This document shows, piece after piece, positions 31,264-41,864 of a stretch of DNA of 64,000 nucleotides (positions within the stretch are counted from its first letter, which is position 1; every line of letters starts with the position of its first letter). The notes beneath the pieces were generated by a model. The model was not told the DNA's origin. It ran no database searches and saw only the letters and a program-made list of their open reading frames with translations. The position numbers and the translations under genes are program-made. Origin of the DNA: Tritrichomonas musculus (lineage: Eukaryota > Parabasalia > Tritrichomonadida > Tritrichomonadidae); NCBI GenBank assembly GCA_039105265.1, contig JAPFFF010000016.1, forward strand, positions 124,001-188,000, given 5' to 3'.

Positions 31264-33273
31264 ATGTTTTGCGTTTTTCTGGAAAGTACTCCACCAAAAG
31301 AATATCCTACAATAGATGTAACACATAATGACATGCCATATACTTTTTCAAAAGATTTATCTTTGAATAATTCAGAACTTATTCATGATCGATATGGAAT
31401 TCAAACAAATGGACCAATAAATGTTGATTTCGATCATGAATATGACGAATTTCAACTCATTTCTGACTTGTTCAATTACAAAAGAGTTTTTATTACTCGT
31501 AATAATATTGATTTTCTTGAATATGCAGCAAATCATCTTAAAATTCCAATTCTTATAAACAAAACAACAAAATTTCGAAATCATTACCATGATTTCTTAA
31601 AGAATCCAATTTTTAAGGAAATTCAAAAATTACAACGTCAAATTTTTTCAATCATCAATCCAAGCAATTCATCCAGTAAAAACGTTGATACAGATAGTGA
31701 ATACGATTATTCAGACAATGATGATCAAGAAAATGACATTTCAAAAAAAGATTGCGAAATTTGCACAAAAAGTTCAACAGCCGATCAAGAATTAATTAAA
31801 ACCGATACAGAATCGATAAATGAAAGTAAAATCATTCAAAAAGATGAAGAACATTCAAATTTAAATGAACTCGATATAAACCAAACAAAAAGTTCAAACG
31901 ACGATCAACATTTGAATGATCAAGACGATGATAATATTCCAAAGCTAGAATATGATGAAGAATCTGTGACAACTGTTGCACACATCCTTTTTTCAGCATT
32001 TTTAGCTAATCCTTTTAACCTCAAAAAAGTTGTTCAAATTGTCAAAAAGGATCCACTTTTGTTTGAAAGCTTCATAAAAGCCAGTCGATATTGCAGGAAC
32101 AACATGTTATTTTCTGGCATAATTCACAATCTTTTTCCTGAAAAGGAGCGTAGAAGAAGAAGAAGACTACTTCATCGCGAAACTACACTCGACACCAATA
32201 TTTTTCAATACATCGACCAAATCATCTTTTTCTACAATAAGTTTCTCAGAATGGAAGATTCGTTGAATGTTTATATTGAAACCATGAAGAATGACGACGT
32301 TGATGTTCTCCAGCAACTTTTCATCTCTAATGAAACGATTAAGAAAGACTATAACACATTTAGCATGCTTTTTAATTTGAGTGCCATTTTATCGGCCACG
32401 AAATGCTTTAAATATTTCTTGTTGAACTATTCGTCACATTTTAGACACTTCAGATTCGATGAGACCTTTGTGAGATCTGCCATTATTGGCGGAAACATGG
32501 AAATATTTCGTCTTTCTCTTGAGAAGTATCAAGGAGAAGCATCAGACTTTATCAAAGATTCGATTTTATTTCATCGGACAGAAATAATGAGATGGCTTAT
32601 AACGAATGATATTCAATTCCTGTCCATTTACAACTGTAGTTGTTCGAGAGTTTTGTATGGAACTTCTATTATGCGGCAGAAATGGTATCTATGTAGAAAA
32701 TGTCATCCTAAGGATGATTTAGGTGTCTGCAAGTTTTGTGCAAAACATTGCCATTTGAATAAGGATGGAGAAGATCTGCATACAGTTAAATACTCTTACA
32801 TTTCATCTCATTGCTATTGTGATGATGATTGTCCTCTCTCGAAAAATGTTGAAATTATTGGAAATAAAAAATTTGTCGAAATAGACGACTTGGTTCTGCT
32901 TTCAATTTACTGCTTGAATCTGAAGGCACTGAAAATTCTCATCGATGAAGGCGCCTACATTTTGAGATGCAGAGATAGACTGACAAAGGACGACTACTCT
33001 CTCGGCGATGTAAAATTAAATGAATTAATATCGGGAATGAGAGGATACAAGCCAAAATCAATTGATGAGATTGAGAATCCATCAAATCGATGCAGAAATT
33101 ATGATTTAGGCCTAAATCATAATTCTTCAGAATATTATGATTTCCCTAATTCAATTTATCTAAATGATTCTTCAGAATATTATGATGAAGAAGAAGAAGA
33201 AGAAAAAGAAGAAAAAGAAAATGATGAAGTAGAAGAAGAAAAAGAAGATGATGAAGTTGAAGAAGAAGATTAA
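31264..33273 (+). CDS. Ankyrin/DUF3447-like protein with a UBR-box-like zinc cluster
   Basis: 669 aa from the ATG at 31264 (the preceding TTG is not a likely eukaryotic start). The N-terminal 110 residues look like the segment that opens many trichomonad DUF3447 proteins. Residues 130-230 are acidic and low complexity. Residues 340-445 carry ankyrin-like helices (FVRSAIIGGNMEIFRLSLEK). Residues about 456-525 form a Cys/His cluster: CSCSRVLYG, WYLCRKCHP, GVCKFCAKHCH and HCYCDDDC, with spacing like the UBR-box zinc finger that binds N-degrons. One more ankyrin-like repeat follows (LLSIYCLNLKALKILIDEGAY), and the C-terminus is a Glu/Asp/Lys tail. If the UBR reading is right it may recognise N-terminal residues, a possible link with the UBR1-type ligase at 37215-41864. 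It lacks a RING. Confidence 0.65.
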   Translation: MFCVFLESTPPKEYPTIDVTHNDMPYTFSKDLSLNNSELIHDRYGIQTNGPINVDFDHEYDEFQLISDLFNYKRVFITRNNIDFLEYAANHLKIPILINKTTKFRNHYHDFLKNPIFKEIQKLQRQIFSIINPSNSSSKNVDTDSEYDYSDNDDQENDISKKDCEICTKSSTADQELIKTDTESINESKIIQKDEEHSNLNELDINQTKSSNDDQHLNDQDDDNIPKLEYDEESVTTVAHILFSAFLANPFNLKKVVQIVKKDPLLFESFIKASRYCRNNMLFSGIIHNLFPEKERRRRRRLLHRETTLDTNIFQYIDQIIFFYNKFLRMEDSLNVYIETMKNDDVDVLQQLFISNETIKKDYNTFSMLFNLSAILSATKCFKYFLLNYSSHFRHFRFDETFVRSAIIGGNMEIFRLSLEKYQGEASDFIKDSILFHRTEIMRWLITNDIQFLSIYNCSCSRVLYGTSIMRQKWYLCRKCHPKDDLGVCKFCAKHCHLNKDGEDLHTVKYSYISSHCYCDDDCPLSKNVEIIGNKKFVEIDDLVLLSIYCLNLKALKILIDEGAYILRCRDRLTKDDYSLGDVKLNELISGMRGYKPKSIDEIENPSNRCRNYDLGLNHNSSEYYDFPNSIYLNDSSEYYDEEEEEEKEEKENDEVEEEKEDDEVEEED

Positions 33274-33639
33274 AGCTATTCTGATTTTAAATATAAATAA
33301 TTATTATTTTAAATTTTCTGTTTATGTTTTAAGTTTTAATGCATAAATAATCATAGGAATTTTCTATATATTTATCGAATCAATTGTTCTAATAGAAAAA
33401 ACGAAAAAGTTACAACCAACTTTTTTGTGAGACTTTTTATGATACAAAATATTCATTATTACTATTTTTATTATGAATTTAACTCCTCACTAACAGAAAA
33501 ATATCGAGCTTGGTGAGTTCCTTAAAAAAAAAACTCTGTGCCATTTCTTTTAAAAAGTTTAGAAATACATATTATAAAATAGACAAATTGATTATATATT
33601 ATAAAAAATGAAGAAGGTATAATGCTATTTTATTTGGAT

Positions 33640-33999
33640 TTTGTTCATTTTGCCTTCATCTGATTCAGGAAAATATTATTCATGTGTTGATGTGTATGCA
33701 TTTGCAATGCTTGCATATGAAATCATCACCGGAAAAAAAGCAGTACTTTGAGTTTGGAAATATCACCTCTTACAAGCTTCAAAACAAAGTCATAAAAGGC
33801 TATCGTCCTAAGTTCGCACAAGAAATATCAAGTAAGATGAAGAATTTGCTGAGCAAAATATTATTTTAAAGAATCATCTAAACAAGAAAATTCATGTGGT
33901 ATCTTCAGGGCTGGATGGCGCTATTATCATGGTATTGGTATTGAACTGGATTATTCAAAAGCATTTAAGTATTTGAATATCATGAAAGTTTTTGATTAA
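33640..33999 (+). pseudogene. Relic of a kinase-Sel1-repeat gene
   Basis: Plus-strand pieces read as the end of a kinase C-lobe (CVDVYAFAMLAYEIITGKK near 33690-33745), then, after a frame change, ITSYKLQNKVIKGYRPKF, and further on a Sel1-like repeat (YYHGIGIELDYSKAFKYL, about 33925-33985). Trichomonads have many kinases followed by Sel1 repeats. Frame changes, stops and missing parts mark this as decayed. Confidence 0.65.
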
Positions 34000-34083
34000 A
34001 AATATCATTTAAATGATATTAATATAAAAACAAATGAAATAGAAAATAATTAGTGATTAATTTATTTAGTGATAGAGAAAAAA

Positions 34084-34353
34084 TTATGATTGATTTTTAA
34101 TTATTTTAATCTCCTCTTTTAATCTTTGGATTTCTTCTTCTTTTTCTTCCAATTGTTTTTTATATTGTTCGTCTTTTTCTTCCAATTGTTTTTTATATTG
34201 TTTATCTTTTTCTATCATTTCCTTTTTTTGTTTTTCTATTTCATAAGTTTGCCTTATTAATTCTTCATTTTGTTTTTCAACTTCTACTTTAAGCTTGGCA
34301 AATCCGTCCTGTTGCTTTTTCATTTGCTCAAACATCAATTTTATTTGGGCCAT
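34084..34353 (-). CDS. Short coiled-coil protein or fragment
   Basis: 89 aa, almost entirely charged heptads with two identical QYKKQLEEK units. The open frame continues upstream of the ATG at 34353 with the same style of repeats (KKEFERQKKEFE), at least to about 34440, without another ATG that I can see. It may therefore be the 3' end of a broken coiled-coil gene. No function can be assigned. Confidence 0.4.
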   Translation of the reverse strand: MAQIKLMFEQMKKQQDGFAKLKVEVEKQNEELIRQTYEIEKQKKEMIEKDKQYKKQLEEKDEQYKKQLEEKEEEIQRLKEEIKIIKNQS

Positions 34354-34621
34354 TTCGGTTTCAAATTCTTTTTTCTGTCTTTCGAATTCTTTTTTCTGAT
34401 TTTCAATTTCTTTTTTTCTTGCTTGAAAGTTCCTCCAAAAAAAAGTTTGGCAGTTAAATAAATATTTATGGCTTTAAAAAAAGTTTTAACTACAGTGAAT
34501 CATACTATTTAAATAGTATAAGAAATGAGAATTTTTTAACGGAACTTATGAATTGAGATTCAAAAATTGAGTTAAAATATACAATAAAATTCTGAGAGAT
34601 ATTTTTTTTTGAATTATTGTA

Positions 34622-35335
34622 ATGAGAAGTTTTTTTAGCAAGTTCCAATCATTTCCAGAATGGAACTACATGAACAAAACTATAGACGCTACAGTTCAAA
34701 GTCAGCAGAAGGGAAATTCTGAAGCTAATGCTGCACTAGGCAAAAACTTTTCTGAATTTGCTAAAAAGCAACCAAACGAATCCATTAGCGATGTTATCAT
34801 TCACCTTGAAGATGAATTAAAAAAATTACAAGAACAGAAAGCATCAAACAGCCAAAATCTCCTATCAATTAAAGAAGATCTATCAAGATTAAAAATTTTA
34901 AACGATGAAATTAAAAACAAACGAAAAAATCGGGAACAAATCAAATACCGCGCTGATAAATCAACAAAAGCAGCAGAAAAAGCTGAATCAAGGCTTAACC
35001 AATATAAAAATAAAAATCTTGATTCACCTGATGCTATTAAAGCTCAAGAAGACTATGATTTAGCATCACGGCAGAAACAATCTGATATTACAGCACTTGA
35101 TGAGCGAGATGCCCTACTTATGACTGAAGAGAAAGATTATAAGAAAGAGTTATTCAAAGTAATTTTGTCATCTTTAAGCCAGTATATATCTTCAAAATCG
35201 CAAACTGCATCCTCTTTGGTACCATTAGGAACCAATATTACAAATCTTGGCAGTCAAATTCCACCTTATACAGATGAATCAATCGAGACCCTTCAAACTG
35301 AGCTTCAAGCAGTAAGAAGCGAGCCAATAGAGTGA
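34622..35335 (+). CDS. Helical coiled-coil protein, possibly BAR-like
   Basis: 237 aa, ATG at 34622. Residues about 50-170 form long charged helices with coiled-coil spacing (DVIIHLEDELKKLQEQK, then KSTKAAEKAESRLNQYK). The pattern of three long helices with lysines resembles BAR-domain membrane-bending proteins, but there is no specific signature, so this is a guess. The C-terminal 60 residues are Ser/Thr-rich. No signal peptide or membrane segment. Confidence 0.5.
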   Translation: MRSFFSKFQSFPEWNYMNKTIDATVQSQQKGNSEANAALGKNFSEFAKKQPNESISDVIIHLEDELKKLQEQKASNSQNLLSIKEDLSRLKILNDEIKNKRKNREQIKYRADKSTKAAEKAESRLNQYKNKNLDSPDAIKAQEDYDLASRQKQSDITALDERDALLMTEEKDYKKELFKVILSSLSQYISSKSQTASSLVPLGTNITNLGSQIPPYTDESIETLQTELQAVRSEPIE

Positions 35336-35746
35336 TTCTTAATTAAGAATCTTTGATTGCGATTATTCATTCTTTTAGTAGTTAAAAATTTTAATTTTTT
35401 ATTAAAATATTAATGTAAATCTTATTATTTTTTTTAAAAAAGCACAATTTCAATTATATACTGAACTTATTGCTAAAGGTATAAAGTAAAATGTACGCTT
35501 GGAATTCTGACAATATCCATAATATAGAATCAATAACGTTTTTTTCACTTTTTGATAATTATTTTTATCAAAAATTCAAAAAATTCACAATTTTTAAACT
35601 CAAATTTAAAATAATAAATAAACATAGCTCATTTATATTTAATTTAAGATATATAACTAATTTTTTAAGAAAAGTGTTTTTTGTATTTTTTGAGACATAA
35701 ATTAGAGGTTTTATTCTTGAAAGTATAATTTTTATCAATATTATTA
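35336..35746. other. AT-rich intergenic region
   Basis: Contains only a 69-codon Phe/Lys-rich frame that looks like chance in A/T-rich DNA. Nothing else seen. Confidence 0.4.
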
Positions 35747-36223
35747 TTAATCACTTGGTAGAGAATGCATGTAATCACAAGTTAAACGGCGTAATATAGC
35801 AAGAGGATGAAACTCGTATTCACCATATTTTGGAATTAAACTAATATCATTAGCCATTGCGAGGAGATCTAATGACAAAGAATTTGAATATACACTGTTT
35901 AACTTGGCTGCTCCCCTGCTGAACAGCATCAATATACCTGATAATGTTTTTTTGGAATTTTCATTGATTTCCGAGCTTTTAACGAAATCACACAAGCTTT
36001 TGAACGTGATTTCATAAGCTAGATCGATAACTGCATAACATATTCCTTCTATTGAAATGAATTCATCGAAATCAAAATCTTGGAAAACAGAAACTTCTGT
36101 TTCAACTTTTTGAAATGCTTCGTTCCATTCTTTGGGAGTCAAATCCAATGCACTAAGTGCACCACAGAATGTCAATTTGAAATAGGAATGTTTTTCATTG
36201 GCTTCTGAAACTTTTTCATCCAT
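35747..36223 (-). CDS. Conserved-looking small protein of unknown function
   Basis: 158 aa, mostly helical, no membrane segment or motif I recognise (segments such as FCGALSALDLTPKEWNEAF and HPLAILRRLTCDY). Codon use is less A/T-extreme than the intergenic DNA and an initiator lies 11-17 nt upstream, so it is likely a real gene. Confidence 0.6.
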   Translation of the reverse strand: MDEKVSEANEKHSYFKLTFCGALSALDLTPKEWNEAFQKVETEVSVFQDFDFDEFISIEGICYAVIDLAYEITFKSLCDFVKSSEINENSKKTLSGILMLFSRGAAKLNSVYSNSLSLDLLAMANDISLIPKYGEYEFHPLAILRRLTCDYMHSLPSD

Positions 36224-36233
36224 TTTTGATATT

Positions 36234-36240
36234 GAAATGA
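36234..36240 (-). promoter_or_regulatory. Initiator of the 158-aa gene
   Basis: On the minus strand TCATTTC lies 11-17 nt before the ATG at 36223. Confidence 0.5.
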
Positions 36241-37214
36241 CCTAAAAAATTGATTTAATTTCATAAAAACTTATACGTTTTTTCTACATTTTAAATTCAA
36301 TTAAAATGATGACAAAATGCATTCAGGCATTTGATATCAAAGCAATCTTTAAAATATATAGTGTATTAAAAACAAGATTAAAAAATTTTTTTTTCAGATA
36401 TTCTTCTGTCTGAAAAAATTTTGGAAAATTTTTGAATCTGAATTTACAAACCAATATGGAAAAGTTCTTATTTAATCCTTTTTCAGCTCTTCTTTCCTAA
36501 GTCTATTCTTCTTTCTTTTTTTAACTTTCTTTTTCAGTTTCGATATGAATTCTAATTCAGAATCATATATATCAAATCGAAATAATTTAAAATTGTTTGA
36601 TCATGAATTACATTTGACAAATGAATCTTTTCCATATTGGTTTTGATATGATTTCTAATCATTTTGATTTGATATATATGATTCTGAATTAGATTTGATA
36701 AATATGATTTTGATTTGATATATATGATTCTGAATTAGATTTGATAAATATGATTTTGATTTGATATATATGATTCTGAATTAGATTTGATATATATGAT
36801 TTTGATTTGATATATATGATTCTGAATTAGATTTGATATATATGATTCTGAATTAGATTTGATATATATGATTTTGATTTGATATATATATGATTCTAAT
36901 CATGAAATAATTTAAAATTGTTTGAACAATGGAAGTCATTTATTTTCATATCAAAAAGCATTATTTATTATTGATAATAATTTGATTTTATTTTGCTTTC
37001 TATTTAGAAAATTACTACCAATTATATGATGAAGTTCTATACAATTCCTATGAAAATAAATGACTTTAAACATGAAATGAACCATTGTTAATAATTTAAA
37101 TGAGCTAGGATAACAAATAATGATGTTATCCTTCTAATAATCTCAGAACAATTATTGTTGTTTCATTAAATGAATTTGCATAAAATAAATAAAAATAAAA
37201 AATTAGATGTTTAT
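36241..37214. repeat. Intergenic region with short tandem repeats and inverted repeats
   Basis: At about 36655-36895 two related units alternate: TATATATGATTCTGAATTAGATTTGA (26 bp; positions near 36720-36740) and TATATATGATTTTGATTTGA (20 bp). AACCAATATGGAAAAG (about 36450) pairs with its complement near 36627. GAAGTCATTTATTTTCATA (about 36932) pairs with an inverted copy near 37050-37068, flanked by AACAATGG/CCATTGTT, which suggests a small foldback element of about 200 bp. No gene. Confidence 0.6.
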
Positions 37215-40200
37215 TTAAGATTGGAAGCAGAAAGAGAAATCACCTGAGAGTATTTGATCGATCACTCTTTCATATCTTTCTTCGCTCAAGAAAAGAGGCA
37301 TTCCTCTCTTATATCCAAGATCCTCGCATCCAAATCTATCTACGTAGAATGGCTCCATTGATCCAAGCACGTTCTCGTTCACGATGACGATTTCGGACGA
37401 AGATTTACCAATTGACAGGAAAGCTGAAGGATAAACGCATCGTGAGTACCCGGAGATCAAAATTGTAGACAAATGTGATGAACCAGGCTTGAACACTTTT
37501 ACATTTCTCTGGTTTTTGTTCAATTCTTCATCTTCATTGATCACTGATTCGTTGAAATCGTCGTGATTCTTTATCAAGTAGTTATAATCGATGAGATTTA
37601 GAAGAACGAATTGGTGTGTTAATTCTACCTTGAAATTATAAGGTTTCAAAGCGAATCGTAAGAATTCCTTTGGAACTCTGCAGAAAACGAATGGTTTAAA
37701 TTCGAAATCTTCTCCGTTTTTGTCAGCAGAAAGAAGTCCAAGATCAACTTTATAATATTCGGATAAATTTCTTACAGAAAGAATTTCATCCCAATCGAGT
37801 AAAGTTGAGAATTCGCTTTCATTTGATACGTTCATGTTGTTGAGAAGAAAATAATCGGCTAAACATGCACGTTTCAAAAAGAGGAACAATTCTTTCTCCT
37901 TTCTAAGAGGATCGGATGATTTGGAGAAATCATTTGAATTAACGAAAGATGAAACGATTTGCATGAAGACTTCTTTTGTATGCTTTGTGTACAAGCTATT
38001 ATCATCAGGTTGAACTAAATCATCGCATTCAATCAGACGCATAATAAGTCTCTGGAAAACGGTGAGTCTTGATTCGAGATCAGCATGAGCATCAACAACG
38101 AGTGCCATTTTCGGTTTCCCATTCAATCGATACAGATACCAAGTTGTCAAGAAGAGATTACGAGAGAGAAGCTTTGTTTTAGATGAATCAAGACAATCAG
38201 GAAGACTTCTTAATCTCACTTCAAATGTCGAAATAAGTCCACTGATTGACTTGACAAGTTCGACGAAAATGTCGACTTTGTCGAAGAAGCTTGAATAGAT
38301 ATCCATGAAGTTTTGAAGAGAAGTCTGGAATTCATCAGTTAATGAATCAGCTTTAATGTCATGATTAGCTTCGTAATCCTTGAAAATCCTAGTGCTTTGA
38401 ATACCATCAATTGCTGGTAGGAATCCATTTCGTCTTGAACGGTCAATTGGACAACTGAACACTTTTTCATTGATGCAAGTTGGATGAACTGGATGTTGAC
38501 AGATTGAGAATTGAAGGACGAAATTTTTACCAGCAGTTATCATTCGATCATTTTCACTGACACCTTTTTGGTACGCTTCTGAATCGACTACTTCTTCTTT
38601 ATAAGCAAGCATCTTTTGTTTGTACTGTTTTTTCATCTTTTTTACTTCGAAGTCACGAAGTTTTGATATATATGATTCAAGAATTAAACGACGCATTAAG
38701 AAGTACATTTGATATTCTTCTTCATTTTGTGGCCTTCCAAGATTTTCCAAAACTTCGTCGAGATTTGGTTCTTCTTCTTCTTCTTCGTCCTCTTCGGCTA
38801 AAATTTGAGCACGTTCTTCTTCTTCGAACAAGAAATCATTGATGTCATCATCAACAGGAACTTCACATTGTGGATTGTATTTCACCATCGGTGGTTTATC
38901 AAATGCAAATGGTATTTTAGTCCTGTACATGTAAACGGTGTATGATAAGATTTCATTCTTCTGTATGGTCGAACAGATTGAACAAGCTTCACCAATAGTT
39001 GATGAAAGTGATGGATTTTCATCCAATTGGTCATTTTCAACAAAATTATAGTTAGAAATTGCACTTTTGAACTGATTCATAATGTCATCTTTCATCTTTT
39101 TGGCTTTCTTCTTGTTGATTTGTGCTTGAGTCATTTCAGCATTTGAATCCTTGTATCCATACTTGCTAATATCAACTGACATTTGAATTAAAACATTCTT
39201 TCCTACTTCGCCTTTTTCAAGTAAAATGTCAACGAATGATTTAGGTTCTTGATCGGGTGATCCAATTTTAACATTGAGGAAGTTGATGAATGATTTTTTG
39301 TTCAATGTGTTCTTGATTGTTTCTTTTTGATCAAAAATGGTCTTCTTCAGATTCTTTATAAGATCAAAAAGAGATGAATCATATTGAATTACAGTGGATT
39401 TATTGAAAGGAGAATCTTTGCTTTCAATTTCATTGGCGAATCGAGAAACAAGAACAAGAATCATCATGGCCAAATGATCATTAAGTGTAACACTATTTTT
39501 TGTTCCTTCATCAGAAGTTCTTCTTAATGTTTGGTAAACAACAGCAAGTATTGTTGGTGTGAAGAGAAATTCTTTTAATTTAATGTTCAATCCTGATGAA
39601 TCAACACCATATTCATCAATTGGATTTCCGTCAATTTCAGGCTTTTTGTAATGACGTGGTTCGTGGAAGAAGTATTTTTCTTCTTCTTCAAATTCGGGTA
39701 TTTGAAGGAGTTTGTTCGGATTCTTTGTAATCTCTTTTTCAAGGATAACTTTTTGTGTGTTGATAAGATTCAATGCAGTAATTGATTTCCATTCAACATC
39801 TTTCTTTAAAAAGAAGGATGCTTTTGTTGTATCATCGCCTTCTTTCTTCTCTGTTTTACGATTTGTTGTGGCAACTTCTGAAATGATCTTATTAAAAGTC
39901 TGTCTGTGTTGATCATCCAAACTAGAATCAAATGAATTATTCAATTCATCTAATTGTGAAATTCCACTCTTTAGAGCCATGATTATTTGTTCTTCAATGA
40001 AGTTGAAAGAGTTGAAATTGAAGAGTGTTCGTTCAATAACAATCAAAATCGCCATGTAAAGAACAGAGAAAGTCATTTGATCTTTAATTGGTCCAATTTC
40101 TTCATCTAAGTAATCATTACTTTCGAAATTATCAAAAAGACCGATTTCCCTTGTCATTTCGAAAGCAAAGAACTCTTTCAAACCAAATTCGTCTGTTTCG

Positions 40201-41864
40201 TTGCATTGAAGTCCAAGTAGTAATTGAAAGAGAGGGAAATACAATGGTAAAGAAGATCCAAAGTTTACTGGCCTCATAAGGTTTGACATGAAAAGCTTCA
40301 GACTGTGATTTTTCATTGATGTAAGAGATTGATGTAAACAATAGTAACTTAAAATGTTCTTTAATGTGATTATTCCAAGCCTGACTCTTAAGCTTTGATA
40401 TTTCTCCATTGACAATATTCTTGCAATTCTTACTCTGTTCAAGTTATCTACCCTGAAAAGATAAAGAATTGAGTCGTAAAGAGGAAGGGAATAAAAGAAA
40501 GAAGCGCCATTATGGAATGATTTAAAGTAACATGGATTAACATCAGTAGACAAATCAGTTGAATCCTTTAAAAACTCCGAAACAAACTTGTCATTTTCAT
40601 CGTCACAATAATCGCCAATCATATTTATACCACTTAAAAATATAGGTGAAATGTCAACAGATTTATCAAGTTCTTCAAATAACTTATCAAGTTTCAATTC
40701 CTTCTTGAATTTGAAGCAGTCAATCAAGTAATAGTAAGTACATTTAAACAGATATAATGTAAGGTAGTAATTTTCTTGGAACGTGTCTATAAAAGATGCA
40801 ACAACTTTGTCATCATTTGGAGATTCTTCTGAAGATCCACAATTTAAAACATTAGTAAAAAGTTTGTCAAAAAGAAGTTGTATTTGTTCTGGCGTTTGTG
40901 CACGATAAGCCCTTGGTATATTTATTGCAATTTCCGAAATATAAGAAGGTGATTTATATTCAAGTGATACTATATCCAAAGCGAATTGTTTCTTCATCAA
41001 TTTGGAGAATTCAAGTGTGAATAAAACCCAGTCCCAATTTTTTTCTTTAATGTTGTACTCGATTGGTCTTGATGAAAAAGAATGGAACCAGAATGCATCC
41101 CATGCATCGTAGTTTTTTTCTTTCTTTGGGGAAAACTTGAAGTCTTCTGGCATGATCTGTTCGAGAATGATCTCACAAACCGTCGAAGAAATTCGGCACC
41201 GAAAAACATCGTCATTTATGAGTCCTCCACAAAGTCTTTCAAGCTGTTCGTTGAATGTTTTACTCGCATCAAAGATATGGCTGAATATTTTCTTTGGACC
41301 AACTTTTTCAGTAAAGGATATGACAATTAACCGTCGAAAACCGTCGCCAAACGGTAAAAAAGATGTTATAAATTCGATTATTGGAGAAATTTTGAGATCT
41401 TCGTCGGTTTCAAGGAGAGCTGTAAAACATGCTTTAAATATAACATCTGTTAAAATTGTTCTGAGCTTTTCGTCAAGATAGTCCTCTGGATGCGTGTTCT
41501 CTTCGACTCCATGATGATCTGCGCAAAAACCTGCCTGTTTCCACATGGAAAGGTCCCCACAGTCACAGTTACCACAGGAGTGTCCTCGGATTACGTAATC
41601 ATGGCCTTCGTGGTTGCCATTAAGGAAACATTCTAGGCATATACATGATTGAGGTGTTTTAGAGCATTCATAGCAGTGGATGGCTAATTGGGGGGTGGAC
41701 CATTCTCTTTGGCACGTTGACATGTGTGGATGATGGAGATGAAACAAATAAAAATCTTTAAATGAATCAAAATCAGTAACAGAGCAAATTAAATTTTGGC
41801 TTTCTTCAATGGCTTCAAGAGGGTTTGTTTTGAAAAGTAAAACTAGCTTTTCGAAATCTGTCAT
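37215..41864 (-). CDS. UBR1-type E3 ubiquitin ligase (N-recognin)
   Basis: 1549 aa. The UBR-box zinc finger is at about residues 58-125: HPHMSTCQREW, CYECSKTPQSCICLECF, HEGHDYVIRGHSCGNCDCG, with the Cys/His pattern that binds type-1 N-degrons. The middle is a long helical body. A RING-H2-like domain at about 960-1140 starts CSICSTI and ends HPVHPTCINEK and CPIDRS; between the two halves is a long insert including an acidic run. The C-terminus has the UBR1 cap (YSRCVYPSAFLSIG, FYVDRFGCEDLGYKRGMPL). UBR1 ligases bind proteins with destabilising N-termini and ubiquitinate them with an E2 of the Rad6 type. The gene is intact and somewhat GC-richer than its surroundings. A possible initiator (TCATA) lies about 32 nt upstream. 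Confidence 0.88.
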   Translation of the reverse strand: MTDFEKLVLLFKTNPLEAIEESQNLICSVTDFDSFKDFYLFHLHHPHMSTCQREWSTPQLAIHCYECSKTPQSCICLECFLNGNHEGHDYVIRGHSCGNCDCGDLSMWKQAGFCADHHGVEENTHPEDYLDEKLRTILTDVIFKACFTALLETDEDLKISPIIEFITSFLPFGDGFRRLIVISFTEKVGPKKIFSHIFDASKTFNEQLERLCGGLINDDVFRCRISSTVCEIILEQIMPEDFKFSPKKEKNYDAWDAFWFHSFSSRPIEYNIKEKNWDWVLFTLEFSKLMKKQFALDIVSLEYKSPSYISEIAINIPRAYRAQTPEQIQLLFDKLFTNVLNCGSSEESPNDDKVVASFIDTFQENYYLTLYLFKCTYYYLIDCFKFKKELKLDKLFEELDKSVDISPIFLSGINMIGDYCDDENDKFVSEFLKDSTDLSTDVNPCYFKSFHNGASFFYSLPLYDSILYLFRVDNLNRVRIARILSMEKYQSLRVRLGIITLKNILSYYCLHQSLTSMKNHSLKLFMSNLMRPVNFGSSLPLYFPLFQLLLGLQCNETDEFGLKEFFAFEMTREIGLFDNFESNDYLDEEIGPIKDQMTFSVLYMAILIVIERTLFNFNSFNFIEEQIIMALKSGISQLDELNNSFDSSLDDQHRQTFNKIISEVATTNRKTEKKEGDDTTKASFFLKKDVEWKSITALNLINTQKVILEKEITKNPNKLLQIPEFEEEEKYFFHEPRHYKKPEIDGNPIDEYGVDSSGLNIKLKEFLFTPTILAVVYQTLRRTSDEGTKNSVTLNDHLAMMILVLVSRFANEIESKDSPFNKSTVIQYDSSLFDLIKNLKKTIFDQKETIKNTLNKKSFINFLNVKIGSPDQEPKSFVDILLEKGEVGKNVLIQMSVDISKYGYKDSNAEMTQAQINKKKAKKMKDDIMNQFKSAISNYNFVENDQLDENPSLSSTIGEACSICSTIQKNEILSYTVYMYRTKIPFAFDKPPMVKYNPQCEVPVDDDINDFLFEEEERAQILAEEDEEEEEEPNLDEVLENLGRPQNEEEYQMYFLMRRLILESYISKLRDFEVKKMKKQYKQKMLAYKEEVVDSEAYQKGVSENDRMITAGKNFVLQFSICQHPVHPTCINEKVFSCPIDRSRRNGFLPAIDGIQSTRIFKDYEANHDIKADSLTDEFQTSLQNFMDIYSSFFDKVDIFVELVKSISGLISTFEVRLRSLPDCLDSSKTKLLSRNLFLTTWYLYRLNGKPKMALVVDAHADLESRLTVFQRLIMRLIECDDLVQPDDNSLYTKHTKEVFMQIVSSFVNSNDFSKSSDPLRKEKELFLFLKRACLADYFLLNNMNVSNESEFSTLLDWDEILSVRNLSEYYKVDLGLLSADKNGEDFEFKPFVFCRVPKEFLRFALKPYNFKVELTHQFVLLNLIDYNYLIKNHDDFNESVINEDEELNKNQRNVKVFKPGSSHLSTILISGYSRCVYPSAFLSIGKSSSEIVIVNENVLGSMEPFYVDRFGCEDLGYKRGMPLFLSEERYERVIDQILSGDFSFCFQS

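Noticed and set aside
35491-35700. 69-codon open frame
   Set aside because: Phe/Lys/Ile-rich composition expected from A/T-rich non-coding DNA; no motif.
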